Source: Kineosporia sp. A_224
GTDB lineage: Bacteria; Actinomycetota; Actinomycetes; Actinomycetales; Kineosporiaceae
Assembly (NCBI RefSeq): GCF_002198655.1
Contig: NZ_MWLN01000199.1
Span: 62,001-126,000, forward strand
Direction: 5' to 3'
DNA length: 64,000 bases
In this document: positions 24,073 to 31,797 of the stretch, piece by piece
Layout of the letters: each line of letters begins with the position of its first letter
How positions within the stretch are numbered: position 1 is the first letter of the stretch
Made by a program: the position numbers and the translations under genes
The notes under the pieces: model-generated
Seen by the model: the letters and a program-made list of their open reading frames with translations, nothing else
Told to the model about the DNA's origin: nothing
Databases searched by the model: none

Positions 24073-24682
24073 GACCGGCCCGGTCGCGACCGGGCCGCGA
24101 CGCACGCCGCCCGTGCCCGTGAAGATCCTCGTCGCGGGCGGGTTCGGCGTCGGCAAGACGACGACCGTGGCGACGGTGTCCGAGATCGCGCCGCTGACGA
24201 CCGAGGCGCGGATGACGTCCGCCGGCATCGGGGTCGACGACAACGCCCTCGTGCCCGGCAAGACGACGACGACCGTCGCCATGGACTTCGGCCGGATCAC
24301 CATCGACGACAGCCTCAAGCTGTACATCTTCGGGACGCCCGGCCAGGACCGTTTCGGCTTCATGTGGAACGACCTCGCCAAGGGCGCCCTCGGCGCGCTC
24401 GTCCTCGTCGACGACCGCCGGCTCGACGACTGCTTCGCCGCGGTCGACTACTTCGAGCGGATGGGGCTGCCGTTCGTCGTCGGCGTCAACCGGTTCGACG
24501 GCGGCCACGAGCACGACGTCGACACGATCCGGTGGGCGCTCGCGATCAACCCCGAGGTGCCGATCGTCGAGCTCGACGCGCGCAAGTTCCTCTCGGTGCG
24601 CGACGCGATCCTCGTCATGCTCCACAAGGCGCTCGAGGCGGCGCAGGCCCGCGCCGGCAGGCCGGACGCCGCGGCGTCCTGA
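24050..24682 (+). CDS. Conservon small GTPase (CvnD-like, ATP/GTP-binding protein)
   Basis: A 210-residue MglA/Rab-like GTPase. Walker A GGFGVGKT is at residues 30-37, the DxxG-equivalent switch II reads FGTPGQDR, and the guanine-specificity motif reads VNRFD (NKxD type). It is the output of the conservon and should cycle between GTP and GDP under control of the upstream receptor proteins. Gene order kinase, roadblock, DUF742, GTPase is the canonical conservon. A GC-rich hairpin four bases after the stop probably ends the operon. Confidence 0.95.
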   Translation: MASDSSPETGPVATGPRRTPPVPVKILVAGGFGVGKTTTVATVSEIAPLTTEARMTSAGIGVDDNALVPGKTTTTVAMDFGRITIDDSLKLYIFGTPGQDRFGFMWNDLAKGALGALVLVDDRRLDDCFAAVDYFERMGLPFVVGVNRFDGGHEHDVDTIRWALAINPEVPIVELDARKFLSVRDAILVMLHKALEAAQARAGRPDAAAS

Positions 24683-24685
24683 CGA

Positions 24686-24709
24686 CCCGGGCACCAGGGG
24701 ACGCCCGGG
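24686..24709. terminator. Hairpin closing the conservon operon
   Basis: CCCGGGC and GCCCGGG form a 7-base stem around a 10-base loop in the 34-base gap between the rightward GTPase gene and the leftward orphan gene, so it could end transcription from both sides. No T run is present. Confidence 0.45.
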
Positions 24710-24716
24710 ACGGCGT

Positions 24717-26990
24717 TCAGGGCGTCCGGAGCATCCAGTGCCCGTCGGTGGACCAGCCGAGGAACCGCTCCGGGATCGCGGCGCGGGTCACCCGGACGCC
24801 TCGACGGTGCGGCTCGTCGTGGGCTGGTGCCGACCGTGCGCCCCGCAGCCCGGCGAGCAGGGGGAGCAGTCGGCGCCGGTCGACGTCCGGTCGGGCCGCC
24901 ACCTGCGACCCGGCGAGGTCGAGGAAGCGGTCGGTGGCACCTGCGGGGGAGACGGACAGGAAGAACAGCGTCTGCCGCCACGCGTAGGCGGCGTCCTTGA
25001 CCGTCGGCAGCGGGCGCTTGTCGCCGGGGAGCCGACCGACGAGCGTGACGACCCGGCCGAAAGCCTCCTGTGCCAGGGGTTCCCAGCCGTTCTCCGGTCG
25101 CACGCCGAGACCGGCGACGAGCGCGGCGAGGTTGTGGGTCGTCAGCACCTGGGCCTGCTCGACGACGGTGCCGTTGGTCGCGACGGACCACCACCCGCGA
25201 CCGTCGACGTCGACCCCCGCGCGCTGCGCGGCGAGCAGGGCGAGGCCGCCCCGGTGCGGGCCGCGCACGGCGCTGACCCCGTCGGACAGAGCCAGCAGGG
25301 CGTCGGTGTCGATGCCGTAGTAGCGCGCGTAGGGCGTCCCGGCGAGCACCTCGGCGGCGAGCTTGGCGGCCCGGCTGAACTTCGCCGAGAAGGCGCCCAT
25401 GAAGATGTCCGCCGCCAGCTCCTCGGTGAGCGGCAGGTCGACCCCGGCGGCCCGCAGCAGCGTGTCGAGCTCGGCGACGAGCGGGTTCGGCAGGATCGTC
25501 CCCGGGAAGGCCGTCAGGGCCAGCCCGGCGACGCGGACCGCTGTGCGGCGTTGGACGTCGGCGGCCCCGCCCGCCGTCCGGTGCGGTGCGAGCGCGGCCA
25601 CCCAGGGCAGCTCGCCGAACCCGACCTGCCGGGCCAGGTCGAGCAGGAGCAGTGAGCGGCGGTGCCGGAAGGCGCCGTAGGCCGCCGCGACGAGGGTGCG
25701 CAGCCGGGGGTCGGTCCAGCTCTCCGCGAGGACGCCCGCCGTGATCTGCGGGACGAGCCCGGCGAGCACCTCGGACGACGGGACGACACCGAGTGCGACG
25801 AGCCGCTCGACGGTGGCGGCGGTCGACCGGCGCACCGTCCGCTCGACGCCTGCCGGCACCGGGTGCCCGTCGACCGGGGCGAGCAGGGCGTCCGGCGCGT
25901 AGATGCCGGTGTCGGCCGGGTGCTCGCGGACCCGGTCGGCGACCGCCCGGGCGAGGACGTCGTGCGTCGGCAGGGCGACGACACCGGCCTGGACCTCGCG
26001 GAGCGTGGCATGACGGTCCGTCCCCGGGACCCCGCGCTTGGCGAGCATCCCGTCGACGGCCGTCTGCAGCCGGCCGCGGTCACGGGCGGTGAGCGGGTGC
26101 CCCTCGACCGCACCGACGAGCGCGGAGCGCAGGGTCGCGAGGTTCTCCTTCGGGTTCAGGTGCTTGCGGCACAGCCGGTGCTCCGCCGCGAGCGCCCGGT
26201 ACCTGTCGAGGAGTGCCGCCGCGCGGTCGCCCCAGCCGTCCGGCACCAGCGCCGCGACCCGGCCGCCGTCGACGGTCTCGAGCCACAGGGTCAGCAGGTC
26301 GTCGCCGAACGGGGCCCAGACCTCGAGCGCCTCGCGCATCGCCTCGACGCGCGGGTTCGGCCGACGGGCCCGGAGCGTGGCCGCGGTCTCGCCGGCCGTG
26401 GCCCGCCACACCACCTCCGGTGCGGGTGCGGGGCGGGCCGCGGGGCGGGGCAGGAACCGCAGCCGGTCGGCGAACGGCGCCACGGTCGTGACGAGGGTCT
26501 GGGCGCCGGCCACGTCGCCCGCGTCGACGAGCCACGCGACCGTGAGGAGCACGGCCTCCTCGGGGACCGTCACGCGGTAGGTGCCCGCGTCGAGCAGCGC
26601 CGCGAGGTCGGCGAGGCCGGCCGGTCCGAGGTGGTGCCGGAAGAGGTCCAGCCGGGTCGCCGGCACGCCGGCGGCCGCGGCCGTCGCGACCTCGTCGGGC
26701 TCCAGCGGCCCGCCCGCGGCGGGGTCACCGGTCGCGAAACCACCGCGGACCACGGTCGGCGTCACCCAGGCCGGCAGACCCTCGACGGGCGTGCGGGAGC
26801 CGATCCGCAAGGTCCCCGTGAGCATGCCGGACAGCACCTTGCCCCACTGCCGGGCGCGGTGCTCGGCCCGGGTGCGGACCGCCGGGTCCTCGTGGGTGAG
26901 CGCGGTGACGAACGCCGTGGTCAGCTGCGCCGCCGCGTAGCCGCTGCTCGCCCCGACCCCGGTCGTGCCGTCGTCCCCCTGGTGCGTCAT
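24717..26990 (-). CDS. Large orphan protein of unknown function behind tRNA-like RNAs
   Basis: A 757-residue, probably soluble, mostly helical protein. I do not recognise a family. Visible features are AWVTPTVVRGGFATGDPAAGG near residue 70, a helical middle (WAPFGDDLLTLWLETVDGG, YRALAAEHRLCRKHLNPKENLATLRSALVGA), and a C-terminal half of repeated helix pairs compatible with HEAT- or ARM-like architecture (SFRHRRSLLLLDLARQ-type segments, LAADIFMGAFSAKFSRAAKLAAEVLAG). There is no transmembrane helix, nuclease motif or Walker motif that I can see. The ATG at 26990 begins two bases after the acceptor stem of a tRNA-like RNA; the frame stays open through both RNA copies to 27149, so the true start is uncertain. 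Candidate RNA-binding partner of those RNAs, by position only. Confidence 0.8.
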   Translation of the reverse strand: MTHQGDDGTTGVGASSGYAAAQLTTAFVTALTHEDPAVRTRAEHRARQWGKVLSGMLTGTLRIGSRTPVEGLPAWVTPTVVRGGFATGDPAAGGPLEPDEVATAAAAGVPATRLDLFRHHLGPAGLADLAALLDAGTYRVTVPEEAVLLTVAWLVDAGDVAGAQTLVTTVAPFADRLRFLPRPAARPAPAPEVVWRATAGETAATLRARRPNPRVEAMREALEVWAPFGDDLLTLWLETVDGGRVAALVPDGWGDRAAALLDRYRALAAEHRLCRKHLNPKENLATLRSALVGAVEGHPLTARDRGRLQTAVDGMLAKRGVPGTDRHATLREVQAGVVALPTHDVLARAVADRVREHPADTGIYAPDALLAPVDGHPVPAGVERTVRRSTAATVERLVALGVVPSSEVLAGLVPQITAGVLAESWTDPRLRTLVAAAYGAFRHRRSLLLLDLARQVGFGELPWVAALAPHRTAGGAADVQRRTAVRVAGLALTAFPGTILPNPLVAELDTLLRAAGVDLPLTEELAADIFMGAFSAKFSRAAKLAAEVLAGTPYARYYGIDTDALLALSDGVSAVRGPHRGGLALLAAQRAGVDVDGRGWWSVATNGTVVEQAQVLTTHNLAALVAGLGVRPENGWEPLAQEAFGRVVTLVGRLPGDKRPLPTVKDAAYAWRQTLFFLSVSPAGATDRFLDLAGSQVAARPDVDRRRLLPLLAGLRGARSAPAHDEPHRRGVRVTRAAIPERFLGWSTDGHWMLRTP

Positions 26991-26992
26991 GC

Positions 26993-27062
26993 CGACGTGG
27001 CAGGTGCTGCCCCTGCGCCCTCCGGGTCCCAGCCCGGTGCTCTGCTGCTGAGCTACACGTCG
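26993..27062 (-). ncRNA. tRNA-like RNA, copy A (anticodon-like GGG)
   Basis: On the minus strand these 70 bases fold as a cloverleaf: a perfect 7-bp acceptor stem CGACGTG/CACGTCG, U8-A9, D stem GCTC/GAGC with loop AGCAGCA, anticodon stem CCGGG/CCCGG with a 6-base loop CTGGGA, 5-base variable region, and T stem GCAGG/CCTGC with loop GGCAGCA. It departs from real tRNA in having a 6-base anticodon loop, no GG in the D loop and no TTC in the T loop. The base after the stem is G at 26992, then C, then the ATG of the orphan gene. Function unknown; a mimic, decoy, target or guide is possible. Confidence 0.65.
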
Positions 27063-27066
27063 CGGC

Positions 27067-27136
27067 CGACGTGGCAGGTGCTGCCCCTGCGCCCTCCGGG
27101 TAGCAGCCCGGTGCTCTGCTGCTGAGCTACACGTCG
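27067..27136 (-). ncRNA. tRNA-like RNA, copy B (anticodon-like GCT)
   Basis: A second 70-base copy lies 74 bases upstream of copy A, separated by four bases. It is identical to copy A in all four stems and in the D, T and variable loops. The only two differences fall at positions 35 and 36, changing the anticodon-like triplet from GGG to GCT while keeping T33 and A37. A TATCGT hexamer about 12 bases before its 5' end on the minus strand is a possible -10 box, so both RNAs and the orphan gene may be one transcript. Confidence 0.65.
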
Positions 27137-27286
27137 ACGGAGCGATCACGATAGGACGTCGGGGACCGGCCGCCGATGGAGTTTCGCGATCACCCTGCCC
27201 AGCCCGGCCGGCCGCCGCGACACGCTGGACACCTGTTCGAACGATCCGCTTCCTCTGTGGGCCCCTCTCGGGGGATGCTGGGACCC

Positions 27287-28531
27287 GTGACGGCGCAGAC
27301 GGTACGGGGGGCGCAGCGGGGTGCCTCGTCGTCCGCCGCGTCGCCCGGGCGAGCGCCGTCGGAGCCGCCGTTGCTCGTCGTCCTCGACGGCGACGGCCTG
27401 CTCCACCGGGCGTACCACGGCATGGCGGGCGACGACGAGCGGGACGCCCTGGGCCGCCCGACGTGGGCGCTGCGCGGCCTCGTCACCGCGCTCGCGCAGG
27501 CTGCGGCCCGGCTGCGGCCGGACGCCGTCCTCGTCGCCCTCGACTCGCACGAGCAGTCGGTCCGGGCCGGCCGGCACGCGGCGTACAAGGCGCACCGGCC
27601 GGAGAAGGACCACGACCTGCAGGTGCAGCTCGACCTCGCGCCCGACCTGCTCGGAGCGGCCGGGGTGCCGTTCGCGTGCGTGCGCGGGTACGAGGGGGAC
27701 GACGTCATGGCCTCCGGGGCGGCGCTCGCCCGGGACGCGGGCTGGCGCAGCGTCCTCGTGACGAGCGACCGGGACACCTTCGCCCTCGTCGACGACACGA
27801 CGTCCGTGCTCCGGGTCGGCGACGGCGGCGTCGAGGCCGGCTCGCTCGTCACCCCGACGCAGGTCCGTACCGCGTACGGCGTCCTGCCCGCGCACTACCG
27901 GGACCTCGCGGCGCTGCGCGGCGACCCGAGCGACAACCTGCCGGGGGTCGCCGGGATCGGGGAGAAGACCGCCGCCCGGCTGCTCGGCGCCTTCGGGTCG
28001 CTCGACGCGGCGCTGCACGCGCTCGACGACGACCGTGCCGCGGAGGTGGAGGCCGTCGTGGGGGCGGCCTGCGCCGCCGCCCTCGCCGACCCGGACACCC
28101 GGGACGTCGTCGAGCTCAACCGGCACCTCATGACGATGCACGACGACCTGCCGCTGCCCGACCTCGACGAGCTCATGCTGCCGCTCGAGCCGTCCCGGCT
28201 CATCGCGGCGCTGCGGGCGCGCGGGATCCGGCTCGGCCGCTCGCTGTGGGCGCTCGTCGGCGGTGAGCCGCCGCCGTGGGCGCCGAACGGCTACGACACG
28301 GTGCCCAAGGCGCTGCGGCTCGCGGAGGAGCCCGCGCCGTGGGAGGTCCGCGTGGTCCCGACGCTCGCCGAGCTCGCCGACCTGCGGGAGGCGACCGCAC
28401 GGGCGGTCGGCCAGGCCGTCGAGCAGGCCGCCCGGGCGGCGGTGGCGACCGTCGACCTCACGACCGCCGCGGTCGGACGGCGGCGAGGCCGCCCGGTCGC
28501 CGCCTGCGAGGACCAGCTCGAGCTGTTCTGA
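27287..28531 (+). CDS. 5'-3' exonuclease (Pol I N-terminal type, stand-alone)
   Basis: A 414-residue FEN-like nuclease related to the 5'-nuclease domain of DNA polymerase I. Motifs are LLVVLDGDGLLHRAYHG, AAYKAHRPEKDHDLQVQL, the metal-binding YEGDDVMASGAAL and LVTSDRDTFALVDD, and the helix-hairpin-helix DPSDNLPGVAGIGEKTAARLL. Such free-standing nucleases act on flaps and RNA primers in replication and repair. The C-terminal 120 residues are an Ala/Arg-rich extension ending DQLELF. GTG 27287 is chosen just before the conserved core; the frame is open from 27176. It is divergent from the tRNA-like RNAs. Confidence 0.92.
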   Translation: MTAQTVRGAQRGASSSAASPGRAPSEPPLLVVLDGDGLLHRAYHGMAGDDERDALGRPTWALRGLVTALAQAAARLRPDAVLVALDSHEQSVRAGRHAAYKAHRPEKDHDLQVQLDLAPDLLGAAGVPFACVRGYEGDDVMASGAALARDAGWRSVLVTSDRDTFALVDDTTSVLRVGDGGVEAGSLVTPTQVRTAYGVLPAHYRDLAALRGDPSDNLPGVAGIGEKTAARLLGAFGSLDAALHALDDDRAAEVEAVVGAACAAALADPDTRDVVELNRHLMTMHDDLPLPDLDELMLPLEPSRLIAALRARGIRLGRSLWALVGGEPPPWAPNGYDTVPKALRLAEEPAPWEVRVVPTLAELADLREATARAVGQAVEQAARAAVATVDLTTAAVGRRRGRPVAACEDQLELF

Positions 28532-28585
28532 CCCGTGCCCGATGGCGGGCAACGCCGACCGTTCGGACGGCGTCCAGGAGGCATG

Positions 28586-29038
28586 ATGCGAACGGTGCGG
28601 ACCCTCGTGCGCGGCGCGTGGCCGGGAGTGGCCGCGGCCGCCCTCGTCCTTCTCGTCGCCGGCTGCGGCGCGGCGTCCGGCGCCGCGGACGGGGCGGGCG
28701 GCTCGGCGGGTTCGGCGAGCGCGTCCCCGAACGTCACCGGTGTCGTCCTCGTCGGGCCGAGGTGCCCGGTCCAGACGGTGGAGAACCCGTGCCCGGACAC
28801 CCCGGCGGCGGCGGGGGTCGTCGTCCGGTTCGTCGGCGACGGTGCCGGCGCCCCTGTCCGGACGGCGACCACGGGCGCCGACGGCCGGTTCGCCCTGTCG
28901 TTGGCGCCCGGCGGCTACGTCGCGCAGCCGGTGGCGGACCCGGGTAGGGGCGTCATGTCCGCGCCGCCGCAGGACGTCATGGTTCCCGGCACCGGCACGG
29001 TCGACCTCGAGCTCAGGGCCGACACCGGGATCCGCTGA
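28586..29038 (+). CDS. Lipoprotein with carboxypeptidase-regulatory-like domain
   Basis: A 150-residue secreted lipoprotein. The signal peptide ends in the lipobox VAGC with C27 as lipidation site. The mature part has a short Ser/Gly/Ala linker then a beta-sandwich resembling carboxypeptidase-regulatory/transthyretin-like domains (GVVVRFVGDG, ATTGADGRFALSLAPGGYV). Two cysteines (GPRCPV and NPCPD) could pair. AGGAGG lies four bases before ATG 28586; the ATG at 28583 is an alternative. Function is unknown; it may bind the envelope. Confidence 0.75.
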   Translation: MRTVRTLVRGAWPGVAAAALVLLVAGCGAASGAADGAGGSAGSASASPNVTGVVLVGPRCPVQTVENPCPDTPAAAGVVVRFVGDGAGAPVRTATTGADGRFALSLAPGGYVAQPVADPGRGVMSAPPQDVMVPGTGTVDLELRADTGIR

Positions 29039-29054
29039 CGACGGTCGAGGAGGG

Positions 29055-30113
29055 TCAGCCGGCGGCCGCCTCGAGATGCGCGAAGAACATCTCGGTCCAG
29101 GCGGCCTCGTTGTCGAACACCGGGCCGTGGCCGGAGCCGGCGAGCATCTCCATCCGCACCGAGCCGCCCTTGTCGGCGTAGGCGGTGAAGACGTCGCGGA
29201 GCTGGGTGACCATGAGCTGCGGCGGCATGACGTCGGCCCCGGGCCAGCCGGGCACGTGCCCGGCGGCGCCGAGGGTGCCCATCTCCCAGGCGGAGCCGTC
29301 GGCGACGACGATGTCGGCCTCGCCGTGGGTCCACAGGATCGGCGGCTTCGGGTCGAGGTCGACGATCGCGGACCAGTTGCAGTACTTGGGGGAGAGGGCG
29401 TTGAGGATGCCCTTGGTGCCCGGCGCGACGCCGGGCCAGTTCTCGGACGTCGTCGTGTCACCGGGGTAGCCGCCGTCGCCGATGAGCGACTTGAGCACCT
29501 CGTCGACGAGCATGTCCTCGCGCTCGGGGTCGACGGTGTGCGTGCTCGCCCAGTAGGACGTCCGCATGACGTTGCGCGGCGAGAACGGCGAGTCGGTGCC
29601 GCGGTCGCCGTCGCGCAGGCGGGCGACGAAGTCCGGGCTGCCGGTGCCGCCGCCGGAGCCGGCGTGGTCGGGGAAGGACGGCGTGCCGTCCCGGTGGACG
29701 CCGCCGAACCCGTACGGGGACACCGGGTCGATGTACGTCAGCGAGGCGACGCCGCCGTGGTCCAGGGCGTAGTGCGAGATCGCCGCGCCGCCGGTCGACC
29801 AGCCCGCGAGGTGGATCGGTGCGGTGATGCCGAGGTGGTCGACGAGGGCCTTGACGTCGTCCGACCAGTCGCGGAGCCCCCGGGTCGCGTCGAGGTCGGC
29901 CTTCTCGCTGTCCCCGAAGCCGCGCATGTCGGGGGCGATGAACCGGAACCGCCCCGGGGCGCCCGGGAGCACGTGCTCGTAGAACCGCCCCGTCGAGAGG
30001 TTGCCGTGCACGAGGACCACGGGGACGCCGTCCTGCGGCCCGGACTCGATCCAGTGCGTGGTCAGGCGCGCGGTCTGCGCGGTGTGCGACGTGACTCCGG
30101 ACGGAAGATCCAC
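29055..30113 (-). CDS. Alpha/beta hydrolase
   Basis: A 352-residue alpha/beta-hydrolase fold enzyme. The oxyanion motif VLVHGN lies near residue 35, the PDMRGFGDSEK strand follows, and the nucleophile elbow reads GWSTGG. The late His is in GSGHGPVFDN and an acid is likely in ILWTHGEADIVV. It would act on an ester, lactone, epoxide or similar substrate in the cytoplasm. GTG 30113 has GAGGAG seven bases upstream. Convergent with the lipoprotein gene and divergent from the DUF4389 gene. Confidence 0.88.
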   Translation of the reverse strand: MDLPSGVTSHTAQTARLTTHWIESGPQDGVPVVLVHGNLSTGRFYEHVLPGAPGRFRFIAPDMRGFGDSEKADLDATRGLRDWSDDVKALVDHLGITAPIHLAGWSTGGAAISHYALDHGGVASLTYIDPVSPYGFGGVHRDGTPSFPDHAGSGGGTGSPDFVARLRDGDRGTDSPFSPRNVMRTSYWASTHTVDPEREDMLVDEVLKSLIGDGGYPGDTTTSENWPGVAPGTKGILNALSPKYCNWSAIVDLDPKPPILWTHGEADIVVADGSAWEMGTLGAAGHVPGWPGADVMPPQLMVTQLRDVFTAYADKGGSVRMEMLAGSGHGPVFDNEAAWTEMFFAHLEAAAG

Positions 30114-30312
30114 GGGGCGCTCCTCGGGATGGGGGACGACATCGGCGTCGCGGCATCTACGCACCGGCAGGACGCGGTGTCAAGGACGGTGCAGCGGCCC
30201 GGCCCCAGACCGGCAGCACGAGCACGGCAGATCCGTGACAAACGCCCTGAACCACGGCGTTCCGGGCCGACGAGGATGGAGGCCCACCCCGAAAGAGAAG
30301 TGGTGATTCACC

Positions 30313-31788
30313 ATGTCCTCCGTGCAGGCCTACCCGGCCAAGGTGGACGCGGTCCTGGACGCTCCGCTGTCCCGATGGCTGTGGCTCGTCAAGTGGCTCC
30401 TGCTCGTGCCGCACTACATCTGTCTCGCGTTCCTCTGGGTCGCGTTCTGCGTCATGACCGTCGTGGCGTTCTTCGCGATCCTCTTCACCGGCCGCTACCC
30501 GCGGGCGGTCTTCGACTTCAACGTCGGCGTCATGCGCTGGGGCTGGCGGGTCGCGTACTACGGCAGCGGCGCCTTCGGCACCGACCGGTACCCGCCGTTC
30601 ACGCTCGCTGACGTCCCCGACTACCCGGCCCGGTTCGACGTCGAGTACCCGCAGCGGCTCTCGCGCGGCCTCGTCCTCGTCAAGTGGTGGCTGCTCGCCA
30701 TCCCGCACTACATCGTCGTCGGCATCCTCGTCGGCGGTGGCGCCTGGGCGGCGTCGTCCGACCGCGGCGACGACTGGCAGTGGGGCAGCGGCGGTCTCGT
30801 CGGCATCCTCGTGCTCGTCGCGGGCGTCGTCCTGCTCGTCCGCGGTGCCTACCCGAAGCCGCTCTTCGAGATCGTCCTCGGGCTCGACCGCTGGGTGCTC
30901 CGGGTCGCCGCGTACAGCGCGCTCATGACCGACGTGTACCCGCCGTTCCGCCTCGACCTCGGCGGCACCGACCCCGGCACGCCGGCCGGTCCCGGCGGGG
31001 AGCCGGCAGCGCCCGGCACCGTCTCCGTCGCCCCCGGGTCGACGAACGCCGGGACCAGCGGCGGCGGCTGGGGTGCCGGCCGGGTCGCTCTCGTCGTCGT
31101 CGGCAGCCTGCTCGCGCTGTTCTCCACCGGGCCCCTCATCACGGGTGCGGCCCTCGGCGGTGCCGACCGGTTCGCCCGGGACGGCGCCTACCTCACGTCG
31201 GGCGACGCCACGTTCGCGACGTCCGGTGCAGCGGTGACGACCGACAGCCTGCTGCTCGAGGGGCGCGACGCCGACTGGGCGCTGTCCCGCGTGCTCGGCA
31301 CCGTCCGGGTCCGGGTGGCGCCGCAGGACGCCGCCGACCAGGTCTTCGTCGGGATCGCCCCGACCGCGGACGTCACCCGCTACCTCTCCGGCACCGCGTA
31401 CGCCACGGTGCGCAGCATCGAGAACGGGCGGACGACGTACACCGAGACCCTCGGGACCGGGACGCCGGCCGCACCGGCCGCCCAGTCGTTCTGGGTCGCC
31501 TCCGCGACCGGACCGGGGGAGCAGTCCCTGACCTGGGACGCGACCTCCGGTGACTGGACGCTCGTCGTCCTCAACGCCGACGGGAGCCCGGGCGTCGCCG
31601 TCCGCGCCGACGTCGCCGCGACCGCCCCGGTCCTCGGTGCCGTCGCCCTCGGCCTGATCGTCCTGGGCCTCGTGGGTCTCGGGGCCGGTGTCGTGCTCCT
31701 CGTCGTCGGGGTGCGCAGCAGCGGCCGGCCGGCCGGTCCGGCCACCGCCGGCCCGTCGTCCACCCGGGTGCCGACGCTCACGAGCTGA
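30313..31788 (+). CDS. DUF4389 membrane protein
   Basis: A 491-residue membrane protein with two tandem DUF4389-type units: WLWLVKWLLLVPHYICLAFLW with FTGRYPRAVFDFNVGVMRW and RYPPFTL, then a second VLVKWWLLAIPHYIVVGILVG with YPKPLFEIVLGLDRWVLR and VYPPFRLDLGG. A Gly/Ala/Pro linker leads to a third membrane helix, an extracellular beta-rich region of about 180 residues and a final C-terminal helix. Function is unknown in the family. ATG 30313 lies in a good context after GAGAAGTGGTG. Confidence 0.9.
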   Translation: MSSVQAYPAKVDAVLDAPLSRWLWLVKWLLLVPHYICLAFLWVAFCVMTVVAFFAILFTGRYPRAVFDFNVGVMRWGWRVAYYGSGAFGTDRYPPFTLADVPDYPARFDVEYPQRLSRGLVLVKWWLLAIPHYIVVGILVGGGAWAASSDRGDDWQWGSGGLVGILVLVAGVVLLVRGAYPKPLFEIVLGLDRWVLRVAAYSALMTDVYPPFRLDLGGTDPGTPAGPGGEPAAPGTVSVAPGSTNAGTSGGGWGAGRVALVVVGSLLALFSTGPLITGAALGGADRFARDGAYLTSGDATFATSGAAVTTDSLLLEGRDADWALSRVLGTVRVRVAPQDAADQVFVGIAPTADVTRYLSGTAYATVRSIENGRTTYTETLGTGTPAAPAAQSFWVASATGPGEQSLTWDATSGDWTLVVLNADGSPGVAVRADVAATAPVLGAVALGLIVLGLVGLGAGVVLLVVGVRSSGRPAGPATAGPSSTRVPTLTS

Positions 31789-31797
31789 GCGCGGGGA

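Noticed and set aside
26993-27136. Ordinary tRNA-Pro and tRNA-Ser genes
   Set aside because: The anticodon loop has six bases, the D loop lacks GG, the T loop lacks TTC, and a Ser tRNA should have a long variable arm.
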